Source of the DNA: Pseudomonadota bacterium
Lineage (GTDB): Bacteria > Pseudomonadota > Alphaproteobacteria > Rhodospirillales > Magnetospirillaceae
Assembly: GCA_021781575.1 (NCBI GenBank)
Contig: JAJXWP010000008.1
Span: 62,001-126,000, forward strand
DNA: 64,000 nt
Direction of reading: 5' to 3'
Shown: positions 15,852-24,926 of the stretch, piece by piece
Numbering within the stretch: position 1 is the stretch's first letter
Layout: each line of letters begins with the position of its first letter
Position numbers and translations under genes: made by a program
Notes under the pieces: generated by a model
What the model was told of the DNA's origin: nothing
The model's database searches: none
Seen by the model: the letters and a program-made list of their open reading frames with translations, nothing else

Positions 15852-16405
15852 CCAAGACCACCGGTGACGGCTACATGTACGGCGATCCCTCTCCCCGCCA
15901 GCTGCTGGAGCGGATCATAAGGGTCGATCAGGCCGGCGAATACGGCGCCGTCCGCATCTATCAAGGCCAGCGGGCGGTGCTCGGCCGGCATGCCTCCTGT
16001 GCCGAAACCCTTCGGCAGATGGAGGAGCAGGAACGCCAGCATCTCGATCGCTTCACCAAACTGGTTGCCCAGCGCCGGGTGAGGCCGACCCTGATGCAGC
16101 CGCTATGGCATGTGATGGGCTTTGCCTTGGGCGCCGGCACGGCTTTGCTGGGGGAACGGGCGGCGATGGCCTGTACCGTTGCCGTCGAGGAAGTCATCGA
16201 CGAGCATTACGCCCGCCAGGCCGAGAAGCTGGGAGATGACGAGGCCGAACTCAAGCGCACGGTCGAGGAATACCGTGCCGACGAGGTGGCACATCGCGAC
16301 ACCGCCCTGGCCCTTGGGGCCGAGCGGGCACCCGGTTATCCGGTCCTGAAGTCGGCGATCAAGGCCGGCTCGCGTTTCGCCATCTGGCTGTCGGAGCGGC
16401 TATAG
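15848..16405 (+). CDS. coq7: Demethoxyubiquinone hydroxylase, COQ7 family
   Basis: 185 residues, the alphaproteobacterial/mitochondrial type di-iron hydroxylase for the penultimate step of ubiquinone synthesis. The ligand motifs are RVDQAGEYGAVRIYQGQ, MEEQERQHLDRF, AVEEVIDEHYARQ and RADEVAHRDTAL. The ATG at 15848 overlaps the dsbB stop. The gene converges on the HNH gene with only four bases between stops. Confidence 0.95.
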   Translation: MTKTTGDGYMYGDPSPRQLLERIIRVDQAGEYGAVRIYQGQRAVLGRHASCAETLRQMEEQERQHLDRFTKLVAQRRVRPTLMQPLWHVMGFALGAGTALLGERAAMACTVAVEEVIDEHYARQAEKLGDDEAELKRTVEEYRADEVAHRDTALALGAERAPGYPVLKSAIKAGSRFAIWLSERL

Positions 16406-16409
16406 GCCG

Positions 16410-16973
16410 TCAAACCGGATCCAGTTCGGTATCCCAATAGAGGAAGTCTCTCCAGCTTTCATGCAGGTAGTTGGGCGGAAAGGCCCGTCCATGTTCCTGC
16501 AGCTGGAAGCTGGTGGGCTGGGCCGGCCGGATCAGGGGAAACATCCCGGCTTCGCGCGGCAACCGGTTGCCTTTGACGAGATTGCACGGCGAACAGGCGG
16601 TGACCACGTTGTCCCAGGTGGTGTGGCCGCCGCGCGACCGGGGGACCACATGGTCGAAGGTCAGATCGTGGGTGGGCAGCGATTCGCCGCAATACTGACA
16701 AGTGAAGCGATCGCGCAGGAATACGTTAAAGCGGGTGAAGGCGGGGCGCCGTGACGTCGGAATGTACTCTTTCAGCGAAATGACGCTGGGCAGGGGCATT
16801 TCCCAGGTCGGCGAGCGGACGATGCGGCTGTAGGAGGAAACGACGTTGACCCGTTCGGAGACTACTGCCTTGACCGCCTCCTGCCACGACCACAGGGACA
16901 GAGGATAATAGCTCAGCGGGCGAAAGTCCGCGTTGAGAACCAGGGCCGGGCAGCTTTCAAGCGCCAGCGACAA
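16410..16973 (-). CDS. HNH endonuclease family protein
   Basis: 187 residues. The HNH/zinc module at about 90-140 reads CQYCGESLPTHDLTFDHVVP, then SRGGHTTWDNVVTACSPCN, with two CxxC pairs and the central DH. The N-terminal NADFRPLSYYPLSLWSWQEA is typical of a conserved chromosomal HNH family widespread in alphaproteobacteria. It is a nicking or structure-specific nuclease candidate with unknown biological role. It is not linked to the island. Confidence 0.9.
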   Translation of the reverse strand: MSLALESCPALVLNADFRPLSYYPLSLWSWQEAVKAVVSERVNVVSSYSRIVRSPTWEMPLPSVISLKEYIPTSRRPAFTRFNVFLRDRFTCQYCGESLPTHDLTFDHVVPRSRGGHTTWDNVVTACSPCNLVKGNRLPREAGMFPLIRPAQPTSFQLQEHGRAFPPNYLHESWRDFLYWDTELDPV

Positions 16974-17156
16974 GATGCGCTCCCCCTGATGCTTGGGGTT
17001 ACAACATATAGGGTATCTACCAGAATCACGCGCCGATCAAGCATAACAATTCCGTGACAAGCGCCGAACCGCCGGTGCCCCATGGTGGTCCGGCGACGAC
17101 GCAGGCCATAGGTAATACGCAGAAGCGCCCCTACTGCCCTGACCCATACTGACCGT

Positions 17157-17843
17157 TCAGTTCGGGTCCGGGCAGTAGGGCGTCGAGGCGCCGAAGCCTT
17201 CGGCAACGAAGCGAATGCCGGCCATCAGCCCTTCATCATTGATGCCGTGCCCCAAGTCCGGGTAGGACAGCGATACCACCGGGACCCCCATCAGCTCCAG
17301 TGCGCTCTTGGCGAGTGGCAGAAAGCCATGCGGCACCACCTCGTCGACTTCACCATGCACCAGAAGAACGCGAGGCCTGACCTTGATCTCGGCGGGCAGA
17401 AGGTCGGGGGCGGCCAGCAGCCCGGAATAGCCGACCACCGCGGCGCAAGGCCGAGGCCGCCGCAGGGCGACGTAAAGGGCCATCATGGTGCCCTGGGAAA
17501 AGCCGACCAGCGCCAGGTTGTCCTCGGTCAGGCGGCGCGCCGCCAGTTGTTCGTCGAGGAAGGAATCGAGCAGCGGCGCCGCCGTCCGGATGCCGTCCAG
17601 GATGGCCTGGGGCGAGCGGTCCTGAAGGCTGAACCATTGATGGCCGGCTGGGGCCATGTCGAAGGCGAAGGGGCCGTTCGGCGACAGGAACTCGGCGTCG
17701 GGCAAGGCTTCGGCGAAATAAGGCGACAAGGAAATCAAGTCGTCCCCGTCGGCGCCGACACCGTGGAGGAATACCACCAGCTGCCTGGCCGGTCTGCCCG
17801 AAGCCGGTGCGACGCCTGGGCCGCGCAAAGGGTTCGTCGGCAT
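17157..17843 (-). CDS. Phospholipase/carboxylesterase (alpha/beta hydrolase)
   Basis: 228 residues of the YpfH/esterase family. Motifs: VVFLHGVGADGDDLI oxyanion region, the nucleophile in ALVGFSQGTMMAL, Asp in HGEVDEVVPH, and His in YPDLGHGIND. ATG 17843 is preceded by TGGAGGAAGG, a strong ribosome-binding site, and is preferred over an upstream in-frame start at 17894. Likely cytoplasmic, acting on short-chain esters. Confidence 0.92.
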   Translation of the reverse strand: MPTNPLRGPGVAPASGRPARQLVVFLHGVGADGDDLISLSPYFAEALPDAEFLSPNGPFAFDMAPAGHQWFSLQDRSPQAILDGIRTAAPLLDSFLDEQLAARRLTEDNLALVGFSQGTMMALYVALRRPRPCAAVVGYSGLLAAPDLLPAEIKVRPRVLLVHGEVDEVVPHGFLPLAKSALELMGVPVVSLSYPDLGHGINDEGLMAGIRFVAEGFGASTPYCPDPN

Positions 17844-17950
17844 GGGCCTTCCTCCATCAGAACGATACGCGCCTGCCGCGTCATCGATGATCATAAGCGT
17901 TAACCGGGTCGGGCATTCCCTTCAAGGTGGAATTGGGTTATGGGTCGGCC

Positions 17951-18790
17951 ATGGCTCCGGTCGTTACCCGTTTCGCCCCCAGTCCAACCGGTCACCTGCA
18001 TCTCGGTCACGCCTATTCGGCGCTGTTCGCCGCCGAAGCCGCCGGCCGCGCCGCGGGGCGTTTTCTTCTGCGCATCGAGGACATCGATGCCGGTCGCTGC
18101 CGACCGGAGTTCATCGTCGCCATCGAGGAAGACTTGGCCTGGCTCGGGCTGGTCTGGGAGCAACCGGTGCGCCGCCAATCCCGCCATCTCGACGCCTACG
18201 CCGCCGCCCTCGACCGATTGCGCCGCGGCGGCCTGCTTTATCCATGCTTCTGTACGCGCGCCGACATCGCCCGGCAGGCCGCGGCATCCGGCGCGGCGCC
18301 CCACGGTGCGGACGGTTGGGTATATCCCGGCCTTTGCCGCCACCTGTCGGCCGATGAAGCGGAGCGCCGCCGGGCAGCAGGCGAGTCCTTCGCCCTCCGC
18401 CTGGACATGGCCAAGGCTGTCGCCCAGGCCGGTCCGCTCGTCTGGCACGACGCCGAAGCGGGACCAGTGGCGGCCGACCCGATGCCGTTCGGCGATGTGG
18501 TGCTGGCCCGCAAGGACGTCCCCACCAGCTATCACCTGGCGGTGACCGTCGACGACGCGCTGCAAGGCGTTACCCTGGTCACCCGGGGCGTCGACCTGTT
18601 CGCCGCCACCCATGTGCACCGGCTGCTCCAGGCGCTGCTCGACCTGCCGGTGCCACAATGGCACCACCATCGGCTGCTCGCCGACGCCGACGGCAGACGG
18701 CTGGCCAAGCGAGACAGGGCGGCGACATTGCGGTCGTTGCGCGACGGCGGCGCGACGCCGGCCGAGATTCGCCGGATGGCGGGCTTCTGA
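17951..18790 (+). CDS. gluQ: Glutamyl-Q tRNA(Asp) synthetase
   Basis: 279 residues, a GluRS-like catalytic core without anticodon-binding domain. It attaches glutamate to the queuosine base of tRNA-Asp. Signature FAPSPTGHLHLGHAYSAL at the N-terminus, zinc-type Cys residues in YPCFCTRADI and YPGLCRHLS, and KMSKS-like GRRLAKRDRA. ATG 17951 gives the natural N-terminus. Stop-to-stop distance with convergent xerD is four bases. Confidence 0.94.
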   Translation: MAPVVTRFAPSPTGHLHLGHAYSALFAAEAAGRAAGRFLLRIEDIDAGRCRPEFIVAIEEDLAWLGLVWEQPVRRQSRHLDAYAAALDRLRRGGLLYPCFCTRADIARQAAASGAAPHGADGWVYPGLCRHLSADEAERRRAAGESFALRLDMAKAVAQAGPLVWHDAEAGPVAADPMPFGDVVLARKDVPTSYHLAVTVDDALQGVTLVTRGVDLFAATHVHRLLQALLDLPVPQWHHHRLLADADGRRLAKRDRAATLRSLRDGGATPAEIRRMAGF

Positions 18791-18794
18791 ATTT

Positions 18795-19703
18795 CTATTC
18801 CTTCTTCTTCGCCAGCGGATGATGCCGGTTGACCAGGCTTTTCAGACGGTCGTCGAGGACGTGGGTATAGATCTGCGTGGTGGCGATATCGGCATGGCCC
18901 AGCATCTGCTGGACGCTGCGCAGGTCGGCGCCATGGGCCAGCAGATGGCTGGCGAAGGAATGGCGCAGCACATGCGGCGACACCCGCGACGGCGGTATGC
19001 CGGCGGCGACGGCCAAGCGGTCCAGCATTTTGGCAAAGCCGCTGCGGCTCAGATGCCCTCGGCCGTCCTCGCCGGGGAACAACCATGGGCTGGCTGGCGG
19101 CCGGCGAACCTCGATCCAGGCGGTGACCGCCCGACAGGCCGGATCGCCAAGCGGCACCATGCGTTCCTTGTCGCCTTTGCCGCGGACGATCAGGACCCGT
19201 TGGCCGCGGGCCACCGCGGCGAAAGGCAGCGCCACCAGTTCCGAGACGCGCAGCCCGGCGGCGTAAAGAATCTCGAGCAACGCCGAGGCGCGCCGGCCGG
19301 CCACGCCGTCGAGCCGCCCCGCCGCGGCGATAAGCTCTGCCACCTCGTTCTCCGCCAGATATTTCGGCAAAGGCTGGCCGAGGCGCGGATTGTCCAGGCT
19401 GGTGGTCGGATCGTCGCCGCGCAGCCGTTCGGCGAACAGGAACTGGTGGAATTGCCGCAGGGTCGACAGGTGCCGCGCCGCGGTGCGCGGCGCCAATCCG
19501 CGACGGGCCATGTCGCCGACATAGTCGCGCAGCGCCGTCAGGTCGGCCTGGTCGGCGGCCATCCCGCGGCCGGCCAGGAACTCGGCGAAGTCCTCAAGGT
19601 CCCGGCCATAGGCCTGGCAGGTGTTGGTGGCGGCGCCACGCTCCACCGCCATCATCTCGAGGAAGGCTTCGATCAGGTGCCGGCCGTTATCGATACCGCC
19701 CAC
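18795..19703 (-). CDS. xerD: Tyrosine recombinase XerD
   Basis: 302 residues. SAM-like N-terminal core-binding domain (about 5-90), catalytic domain with Arg in AAGLRVSELV, Lys in RGKGDKERMVP, HxxR in HVLRHSFASH, and GHADIATTQIYTHV with the Tyr nucleophile. The end HHPLAKKKE is typical of alphaproteobacterial XerD. It resolves chromosome dimers with XerC and FtsK. The start is GTG 19703, two bases after the stop of the upstream gene. It is chromosomal and unlikely to be the island's integrase. Confidence 0.92.
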   Translation of the reverse strand: MGGIDNGRHLIEAFLEMMAVERGAATNTCQAYGRDLEDFAEFLAGRGMAADQADLTALRDYVGDMARRGLAPRTAARHLSTLRQFHQFLFAERLRGDDPTTSLDNPRLGQPLPKYLAENEVAELIAAAGRLDGVAGRRASALLEILYAAGLRVSELVALPFAAVARGQRVLIVRGKGDKERMVPLGDPACRAVTAWIEVRRPPASPWLFPGEDGRGHLSRSGFAKMLDRLAVAAGIPPSRVSPHVLRHSFASHLLAHGADLRSVQQMLGHADIATTQIYTHVLDDRLKSLVNRHHPLAKKKE

Positions 19704-19705
19704 CG

Positions 19706-21520
19706 TCAGACCCCGTTGGCGATGGCCGCCTCCACCGCCAGGGCGCGGGCGTCGGCATCGAGGCCGATCAGCCGCAGGGCCGCCACCACGCGGTAAAGCT
19801 CGTCCGGATCGGCCTGGGCAAGCCCCGAGTCCCCCAGCGAAGCCAACGCGAACATGACGGTCTCCGCCAGGCGCAGATCCTCGGTGGCGATTCTCAGTCC
19901 CTGCCACAAGGCCGGGCGCGGCACCCGGCTGGCGACCAACGGGGGGCCGTCGAGCAGCGGCAGCCATTCGTCGGCCGGCAATCGTTGGCCCAGCGCCGAC
20001 AACAGGTCGAACAGGACGGCGCTGCGGCGCTGCTCGGCTTCCGCCGGCAGGGCGCCGCGGGACCTGTGCCACGCGGCAATGGCCGCCGGGGATAGCGGTG
20101 CTGCGTCGTCACGGCCGGCCAGCCAAGCCAGCGGCGCCAGACCGGCGGCGGCTACTGCAAAGCCGTTGCCGGCCGAGGCCTGGCTGCGGGCATAGGCCAA
20201 CCAGGCGCGCGCCGCGTCGGCCCGTTCGGCGGCAAACAGGGCGCGGGCTGCCGGATAGGCGAACCAGGCCAGGTCTGCCGCCGGTTTGATCCCGGCGATC
20301 TGCGGCGCGTACACGCGCGCGGTGGTGAAATAGCCGTTGGGATCGCCAGCCAGGCTCAGCGCCTTGCCGATGATCTCGGCCTTGGCGGCCGGCATGGTCT
20401 GCTGCTCGGCGGCGCGGAACAGCAAGGCGCGGCTGCGGAATCCCTTGTCGGCGGCGGCGGTGTCCAGCGGCGCATTCAGTTCCTCCGGGGTGAAGGTCAC
20501 CATCCGATAGAGCTGACGCAGGGTGTCGGTATCCACGGCGCCGTATGGCTCGGCCTTCTCGGCGGCCAGCAGGCGGGCCGCCGGCGTCGCCGACGGCATC
20601 AGTGCGATGGCCCGCAGCAGGCCCGGTGACGAGGCATGCATGGCGACGCTTTCCGGAAGGGGAAGCTTGGCCGCCCCCGCCATGGCCAGGGTCAGAGGAT
20701 TCGGGTCGGCAAAGGCCCCCATTCGGCCGGGAGCAATCCCTGCCAGCGCGTCGGCCGCCTCGAAAAAGGCAGGGTCATCGAGCTTCTGCTCGCGCAGCAG
20801 GTCGACGCCGAGGCCGGCTTCGCTCGCCTTGCCGCTGGCAAACTGGCAGAACACCTGCAGCTTGGCCGCGAAAGGGTCGGCGGGGGCGGCGGTCTTGAGC
20901 GACGGGGCCTGGTCACAGGCGGCGGCAGTGTCGCCGGAGAGCAGCGCGGCGTCGGCCAGCCGTCGGCGCAGGTCGGCGGTCATCGCCGGGGTGGGAACGC
21001 CTTTCAATAGTGCGACCAGTCCGTCAACATCGCCCAAGGCGAACAGTTTTTCGGCGCGGAGTTCGATCAGCGGAGCGCCCTCTGGCTTGCCGGCCGGGGC
21101 GGCGGCCGTGCTCAGCAGCAGCTTTCTTTCGAGCCGGCGCAGGCTGAGCCAAGGCGTGGGCGCCGGCACCAGTGGCAGCACCTTCTGCACCACGGCCATT
21201 CGGGCGCCCGCCCACATATCGGTGCCGAATCCGCCGTGCGCCTCATCGAGAACGCCCGTCGCGTCGGGATCGGGGGCCCCGAGAGCCTGCACCTGCACCC
21301 GTTCGTCCCGCGGGTTGCCCGGACTGGGGATGCCTCCCTGGCTTGCCGCCGGCGATTCCAGGACCATATCGGGCGGGCGCGCCGCGTCTGGCGCAGGCGC
21401 CGGCAGCGGCGCCGGGCTCGATGGCAAGCCTCCGGCTTCGCCTTGCGGCAGCAGCGGGATTGGCGCGCCTTGCGCCAGGGCGCTGCCCAGCGGCAGCAGG
21501 GCCAGCAGCGCGACTGTCAT
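19706..21520 (-). CDS. Exported alpha-helical protein of unknown function
   Basis: About 604 residues from ATG 21520. It starts with a signal peptide (MTVALLALLPLGSALAQG), then a Pro/Ala-rich segment (about 20-90) and a long Ala/Leu-rich helical part resembling tetratricopeptide or Sel1-like superhelices, without a clear consensus repeat. Two cysteines (CDQ and CQF) occur near the middle. It precedes xerD by two bases. An in-frame start at 21649 exists but would overlap a small upstream gene and a dispersed repeat, so it is rejected. Function unknown. Confidence 0.7.
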   Translation of the reverse strand: MTVALLALLPLGSALAQGAPIPLLPQGEAGGLPSSPAPLPAPAPDAARPPDMVLESPAASQGGIPSPGNPRDERVQVQALGAPDPDATGVLDEAHGGFGTDMWAGARMAVVQKVLPLVPAPTPWLSLRRLERKLLLSTAAAPAGKPEGAPLIELRAEKLFALGDVDGLVALLKGVPTPAMTADLRRRLADAALLSGDTAAACDQAPSLKTAAPADPFAAKLQVFCQFASGKASEAGLGVDLLREQKLDDPAFFEAADALAGIAPGRMGAFADPNPLTLAMAGAAKLPLPESVAMHASSPGLLRAIALMPSATPAARLLAAEKAEPYGAVDTDTLRQLYRMVTFTPEELNAPLDTAAADKGFRSRALLFRAAEQQTMPAAKAEIIGKALSLAGDPNGYFTTARVYAPQIAGIKPAADLAWFAYPAARALFAAERADAARAWLAYARSQASAGNGFAVAAAGLAPLAWLAGRDDAAPLSPAAIAAWHRSRGALPAEAEQRRSAVLFDLLSALGQRLPADEWLPLLDGPPLVASRVPRPALWQGLRIATEDLRLAETVMFALASLGDSGLAQADPDELYRVVAALRLIGLDADARALAVEAAIANGV

Positions 21521-21625
21521 CCCGAGCCCCCGGGCTCCGCCAAAGGCGGGCCCGTGGACGGTCTTCGCGAGGGATCTCGTTGCCTGTCCGAGATCTCCCT
21601 TCCCCGCAGTGGTCGGGATGACCGG
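21516..21625 (-). repeat. REP-like dispersed repeat, copy A
   Basis: On the minus strand it begins GTCATCCCGACC and ends TCGGGATGAC, so its ends are inverted. Inside are GAGATCTCGG and GAGATCCCTC. A clearly related copy lies at 56327-56398. The terminal GGGATGACA supplies the ATG used as start of the exported helical protein. Confidence 0.6.
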
Positions 21626-21629
21626 TGCG

Positions 21630-21770
21630 TCAGTGCTGGAACCGGTCATCCGGGATGACTTTCACGATCTTCGTGGTCGGGGCCGGGATGTCCCACATCG
21701 CCAGGGCGGCGGTACCACCGACCACGACGATCAGCAACAGGAGGACAACAATACGAGTCAAACTGCTCAT
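21630..21770 (-). CDS. 46-residue single-pass membrane protein
   Basis: Too short for usual gene callers. ATG 21770, MSSLTRIVVLLLLIVVVGGT then AALAMWDIPAPTTKIVKVIPDDRFQH. One strongly hydrophobic helix (about 5-24) is followed by a short polar tail with the IPAPTTKIVKVIPD pattern. This looks like a conserved small inner-membrane protein, often seen beside xerD/aroK in alphaproteobacteria. It lies upstream of the exported helical protein and xerD on the same strand, and 161 bases from divergent aroK. Function unknown. Confidence 0.65.
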   Translation of the reverse strand: MSSLTRIVVLLLLIVVVGGTAALAMWDIPAPTTKIVKVIPDDRFQH

Positions 21771-21931
21771 CGGACTGAACCTGCTTTATGCAAGACGGTG
21801 GACACGCCATGGAGAGGGCGCGTACAAGCGTTTGTGATGGTTATGTTAGATTCTTGCCATGGCGAACGAGCGGAAGTGTATCGGCACGGCAGACGGACTT
21901 CAATGTCGCCGCTACGAATGGGGTGCCGCTA

Positions 21932-22489
21932 ATGAGTGACCCCCTGCGCCTTCCCCGAACGGTGGTGCTGATCGGCCTGATGGGTGCCGGCAAGAGCTGC
22001 ATCGGCCGGCGATTGGCGGCGCGCCTCGGCGTGCCGTTCGTCGACGCCGACGCCGAAATCGAGGCGGCGGCCGGCTGCAGCGTTGCCGAGATCTTTGCCC
22101 GTTACGGTGAGCCGGCCTTCCGTGAAGGTGAGCGGCGGGTGGTTGCCCGTCTGCTGGGCGGCCCGCCCTGCATCCTGGCCACCGGCGGCGGCGCCTTCAT
22201 GGATGCCGACACCCGTCGTCTGATCGGCACATGCGGCATTTCGGTATGGCTCAGGGCCGAATTGGATGTCCTGGTCAAGCGCACCGCCGGCCGCGACCAT
22301 CGGCCCCTGTTGAAGACCGGCGACCCCCGCGCCATCCTCCACGGCCTGATGGAGAAGCGCTATCCGATTTACGGCGAAGCCGATATCATTGTCGATTCCC
22401 TTGATCAGACGCCCGAAATGACAGTCGAGGCCGTTCGCCGGGCCTTGAACGACTATCTTTCGGCCCCCAGCCGCACGGCCCGGGGCTGA
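21932..22489 (+). CDS. aroK: Shikimate kinase
   Basis: 185 residues. P-loop [15 protein letters not shown], shikimate site VDADAEIE and [14 protein letters not shown] after ILATG, and lid Arg in [11 protein letters not shown]. It phosphorylates shikimate in aromatic amino acid synthesis. The ATG at 21932 gives the standard N-terminus. The following gene is aroB (35-base gap), then a CorC-like gene overlapping by four bases, the usual alphaproteobacterial trio. Confidence 0.95.
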   Translation: MSDPLRLPRTVVLIGLMGAGKSCIGRRLAARLGVPFVDADAEIEAAAGCSVAEIFARYGEPAFREGERRVVARLLGGPPCILATGGGAFMDADTRRLIGTCGISVWLRAELDVLVKRTAGRDHRPLLKTGDPRAILHGLMEKRYPIYGEADIIVDSLDQTPEMTVEAVRRALNDYLSAPSRTARG

Positions 22490-22524
22490 GTTAAATCCAG
22501 GCGAGCTCGAGAGACCCTGCCACC

Positions 22525-23649
22525 ATGAATAGCGACATCCGCGTGCTTCTCGGCGAGCGTTCCTACGATATCCGGGTCGGTCCCGGCCTGCTGGCCGAGG
22601 CCGGCGAAGCGATCCGCCCGCTGCTGCCCAGCCGGCGGGTGTTCGTCGTCACCGACGAAAACCTCGAGCGGCTTCACCTGGCCAAGCTGCGGGATTCACT
22701 GGACGCGGCGGAGATCGAGAATCACGGAGTGGTTCTGCCAGCCGGAGAGCACACGAAGAGCTTCGCCCATCTGGAAAGCCTGCTCGATGCCATGCTGGAG
22801 GCCCGCTGCGAACGCGGCACCACCATCATCGCGTTCGGCGGCGGCGTCATCGGCGACCTGGCCGGCTTCGCCGCCAGCATCCTTCTGCGCGGCGTTCCTT
22901 TCGTGCAGATCCCGACGACCCTCCTGTCGCAAGTGGACAGCTCGGTCGGTGGAAAAACAGGGATCAATACAACGCAGGGCAAGAACCTGGTCGGCAGCTT
23001 CTACCAGCCACGCCTGGTGCTGGCCGATACCGAGGTCCTGGCCACCCTGCCCGAACGCGACCTGAAGTCGGGCTATGCCGAAGTGGTGAAGTACGGGCTG
23101 ATCGACGACCCGGAATTCTTTTCCTGGCTCGAGGCCAACGGCGCTGCCATGCTGGCCGGCGATTCGGCCGCGCGCGCCCAGGCGGTGCGAACCAGCTGCG
23201 CCGCCAAGGCCCGGGTGGTCTCGGCCGACGAGCGGGAAGGGGGGCGGCGGGCGCTGCTCAACCTCGGCCATACCTTCGCCCATGCGCTCGAGGCCGAGAC
23301 CGGATTCGGTGATCTGCTGACCCATGGCGAGGCGGTGTCCATCGGTCTCGTCCTGGCGTTCGAGCTGTCGGCCCGGCTGGGATGCTGCCCGAGCGAAGAC
23401 GTAGGTCGGTTGCGTCGGCATCTCGATGCCCTGGGCCTGCCGGTCGGCCTGCCCGCCTTGCCCGACCGGCCGTGGAGGGCGACACAGCTGGCCGCCCATT
23501 TCGCCGCCGACAAAAAGGTCAAGGACGGCCGGGTTACGTTCGTCCTGGCCAAGGGCATCGGCCAGGCCTTCCTGTGCGACGAGGTGCCGCCGGAGGTGGT
23601 GGCGGAAGTTCTGGAGAGGGCTGTCGCGGCCCACCGGATGTCGTCATGA
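22525..23649 (+). CDS. aroB: 3-Dehydroquinate synthase
   Basis: 374 residues. NAD-binding GGGVIGDLAGFAAS, then VPTTLLSQ-type segment QIPTTLLSQVDSSVGGKTGIN, KNLVGSFYQP, GYAEVVKYGLI, and the zinc ligands in LNLGHTFAHALE and LTHGEAVSIG. It converts DAHP to dehydroquinate. ATG 22525 is 35 bases after aroK. Its stop overlaps the next start (ATGA). Confidence 0.96.
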   Translation: MNSDIRVLLGERSYDIRVGPGLLAEAGEAIRPLLPSRRVFVVTDENLERLHLAKLRDSLDAAEIENHGVVLPAGEHTKSFAHLESLLDAMLEARCERGTTIIAFGGGVIGDLAGFAASILLRGVPFVQIPTTLLSQVDSSVGGKTGINTTQGKNLVGSFYQPRLVLADTEVLATLPERDLKSGYAEVVKYGLIDDPEFFSWLEANGAAMLAGDSAARAQAVRTSCAAKARVVSADEREGGRRALLNLGHTFAHALEAETGFGDLLTHGEAVSIGLVLAFELSARLGCCPSEDVGRLRRHLDALGLPVGLPALPDRPWRATQLAAHFAADKKVKDGRVTFVLAKGIGQAFLCDEVPPEVVAEVLERAVAAHRMSS

Positions 23650-24920
23650 TCCTTGGCCTCTCGCTGATCTTCCTGCTGCTGCTGCTGCTGTTCTTCTTCA
23701 GCACGGCGGAAACCTCGCTGACCGTGGTTTCCCGGCCGCTGATGCATCAGATGGAGATCGAGGGTGACCGCCGTGCCGCCCTGGTCAATCGGTTGCATGA
23801 CCGCAAGGAACGTCTGCTCGGCTCGATCCTGCTCGGCAATACCCTGGCACAGATTCTGGCCTCGGCCCTGGCCACCTCGGTCGCCATCGCCCTCTACGGG
23901 GACGCCGGCGTTGCCTACGGCACCGGCATCATGACCGTGGTGGTCCTGGTGTTCTGCGAGATCCTGCCGAAGACGGTGGCCATTCACCACGCCAACAAAT
24001 TGGCATTGTTTCTGGCGCGGCCGATGCGCCTCGTGGTGTGGCTGCTGGGGCCGCCGATCCATGCCGTCCAGGCCTTGGTCAACGGCCTGCTGCGGCTGTT
24101 CGGCGTCCCCCTGACCACCGAAGCGGACCTCGAGGCGACGCTGGCCGAACTGCGCGGCGCCATCGACATCCACGCGGCGGAGGAGGAGGTGAAGCACGAG
24201 CGCAAGATGCTCCGCTCCATCCTCGACCTGGCCGACGTGGAGGTCGGCGAAATCATGACCCACCGCAAGGGCCTGGTCATGATCGACGCCGACCAGCCGG
24301 CGGCGGCGCTGGTCGACCAGATCACCGCCAGCCCCTATACCCGGCTGCCTCTGTGGCGAGGCGAACCCGACAACATCGTCGGCGTGCTGCACAGCAAGGC
24401 TCTGCTGCGCGCCCTGCGTTCCCACCAGGACGAGGCCGCCGAGATCGACGTGGTTGGCCTGGCCACGCCGCCATGGTTTATTCCCGAATCAACCTCTCTG
24501 CTCGACCAGCTCCAGGCGTTTCGGAAGCGCCGGGAACATTTCGCCCTGGTGGTGGACGAATACGGCTCGCTGCTGGGCGTGGTGACCCTTGAGGACATCC
24601 TCGAGGAAATCGTCGGCGAGATCTCGGACGAGCACGACGTGTTGGTCTCCGGGGTGCGGCCGCAGCAGGATGGCTCATTCCTGGTCAACGGCGATGTCAC
24701 CATCCGTGATCTCAATCGCGAATACGACTGGCGTCTGCCCGACGAGGACGCCGCCACCATCGCCGGCCTGTTGCTGCATGAATCGCGGATGATTCCCGAG
24801 GTCGCGCAGGTTTTCCTGTTCTACGGCTTCCGCTTCGAGGTATTGCGTCGGGTGCGCAACCAAATAACCTTGATCCGCCTTACTCCCCCGCGCGAGGGGG
24901 GTGGTGAAGAAGGAGCCTGA
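23646..24920 (+). CDS. CNNM/CorC-family membrane protein (DUF21, CBS pair, CorC_HlyC)
   Basis: 424 residues. A DUF21 membrane domain (about 1-180) has STAETSLTVVSRP and NTLAQILASALAT, then FCEILPKTVAI. It is followed by two CBS motifs (VGEIMTHRKGLVMID and FALVVDEYGSLLGVVTLEDILEEIVG) and the C-terminal CorC_HlyC transporter-associated domain. The family is linked to magnesium/cobalt efflux or homeostasis. The gene is coupled to aroB by a four-base overlap. Confidence 0.93.
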   Translation: MILGLSLIFLLLLLLFFFSTAETSLTVVSRPLMHQMEIEGDRRAALVNRLHDRKERLLGSILLGNTLAQILASALATSVAIALYGDAGVAYGTGIMTVVVLVFCEILPKTVAIHHANKLALFLARPMRLVVWLLGPPIHAVQALVNGLLRLFGVPLTTEADLEATLAELRGAIDIHAAEEEVKHERKMLRSILDLADVEVGEIMTHRKGLVMIDADQPAAALVDQITASPYTRLPLWRGEPDNIVGVLHSKALLRALRSHQDEAAEIDVVGLATPPWFIPESTSLLDQLQAFRKRREHFALVVDEYGSLLGVVTLEDILEEIVGEISDEHDVLVSGVRPQQDGSFLVNGDVTIRDLNREYDWRLPDEDAATIAGLLLHESRMIPEVAQVFLFYGFRFEVLRRVRNQITLIRLTPPREGGGEEGA

Positions 24921-24926
24921 TTTCTC

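Noticed and set aside
18795-19703. XerD as integrase of the island
   Set aside because: It has the sequence and context of the chromosomal dimer-resolution recombinase and lies outside the island beyond the tRNA, in an operon with conserved genes.
22696-24425. Long minus-strand frames across aroB and the CorC-like gene
   Set aside because: They are antisense to two clear families and have no recognisable motifs.
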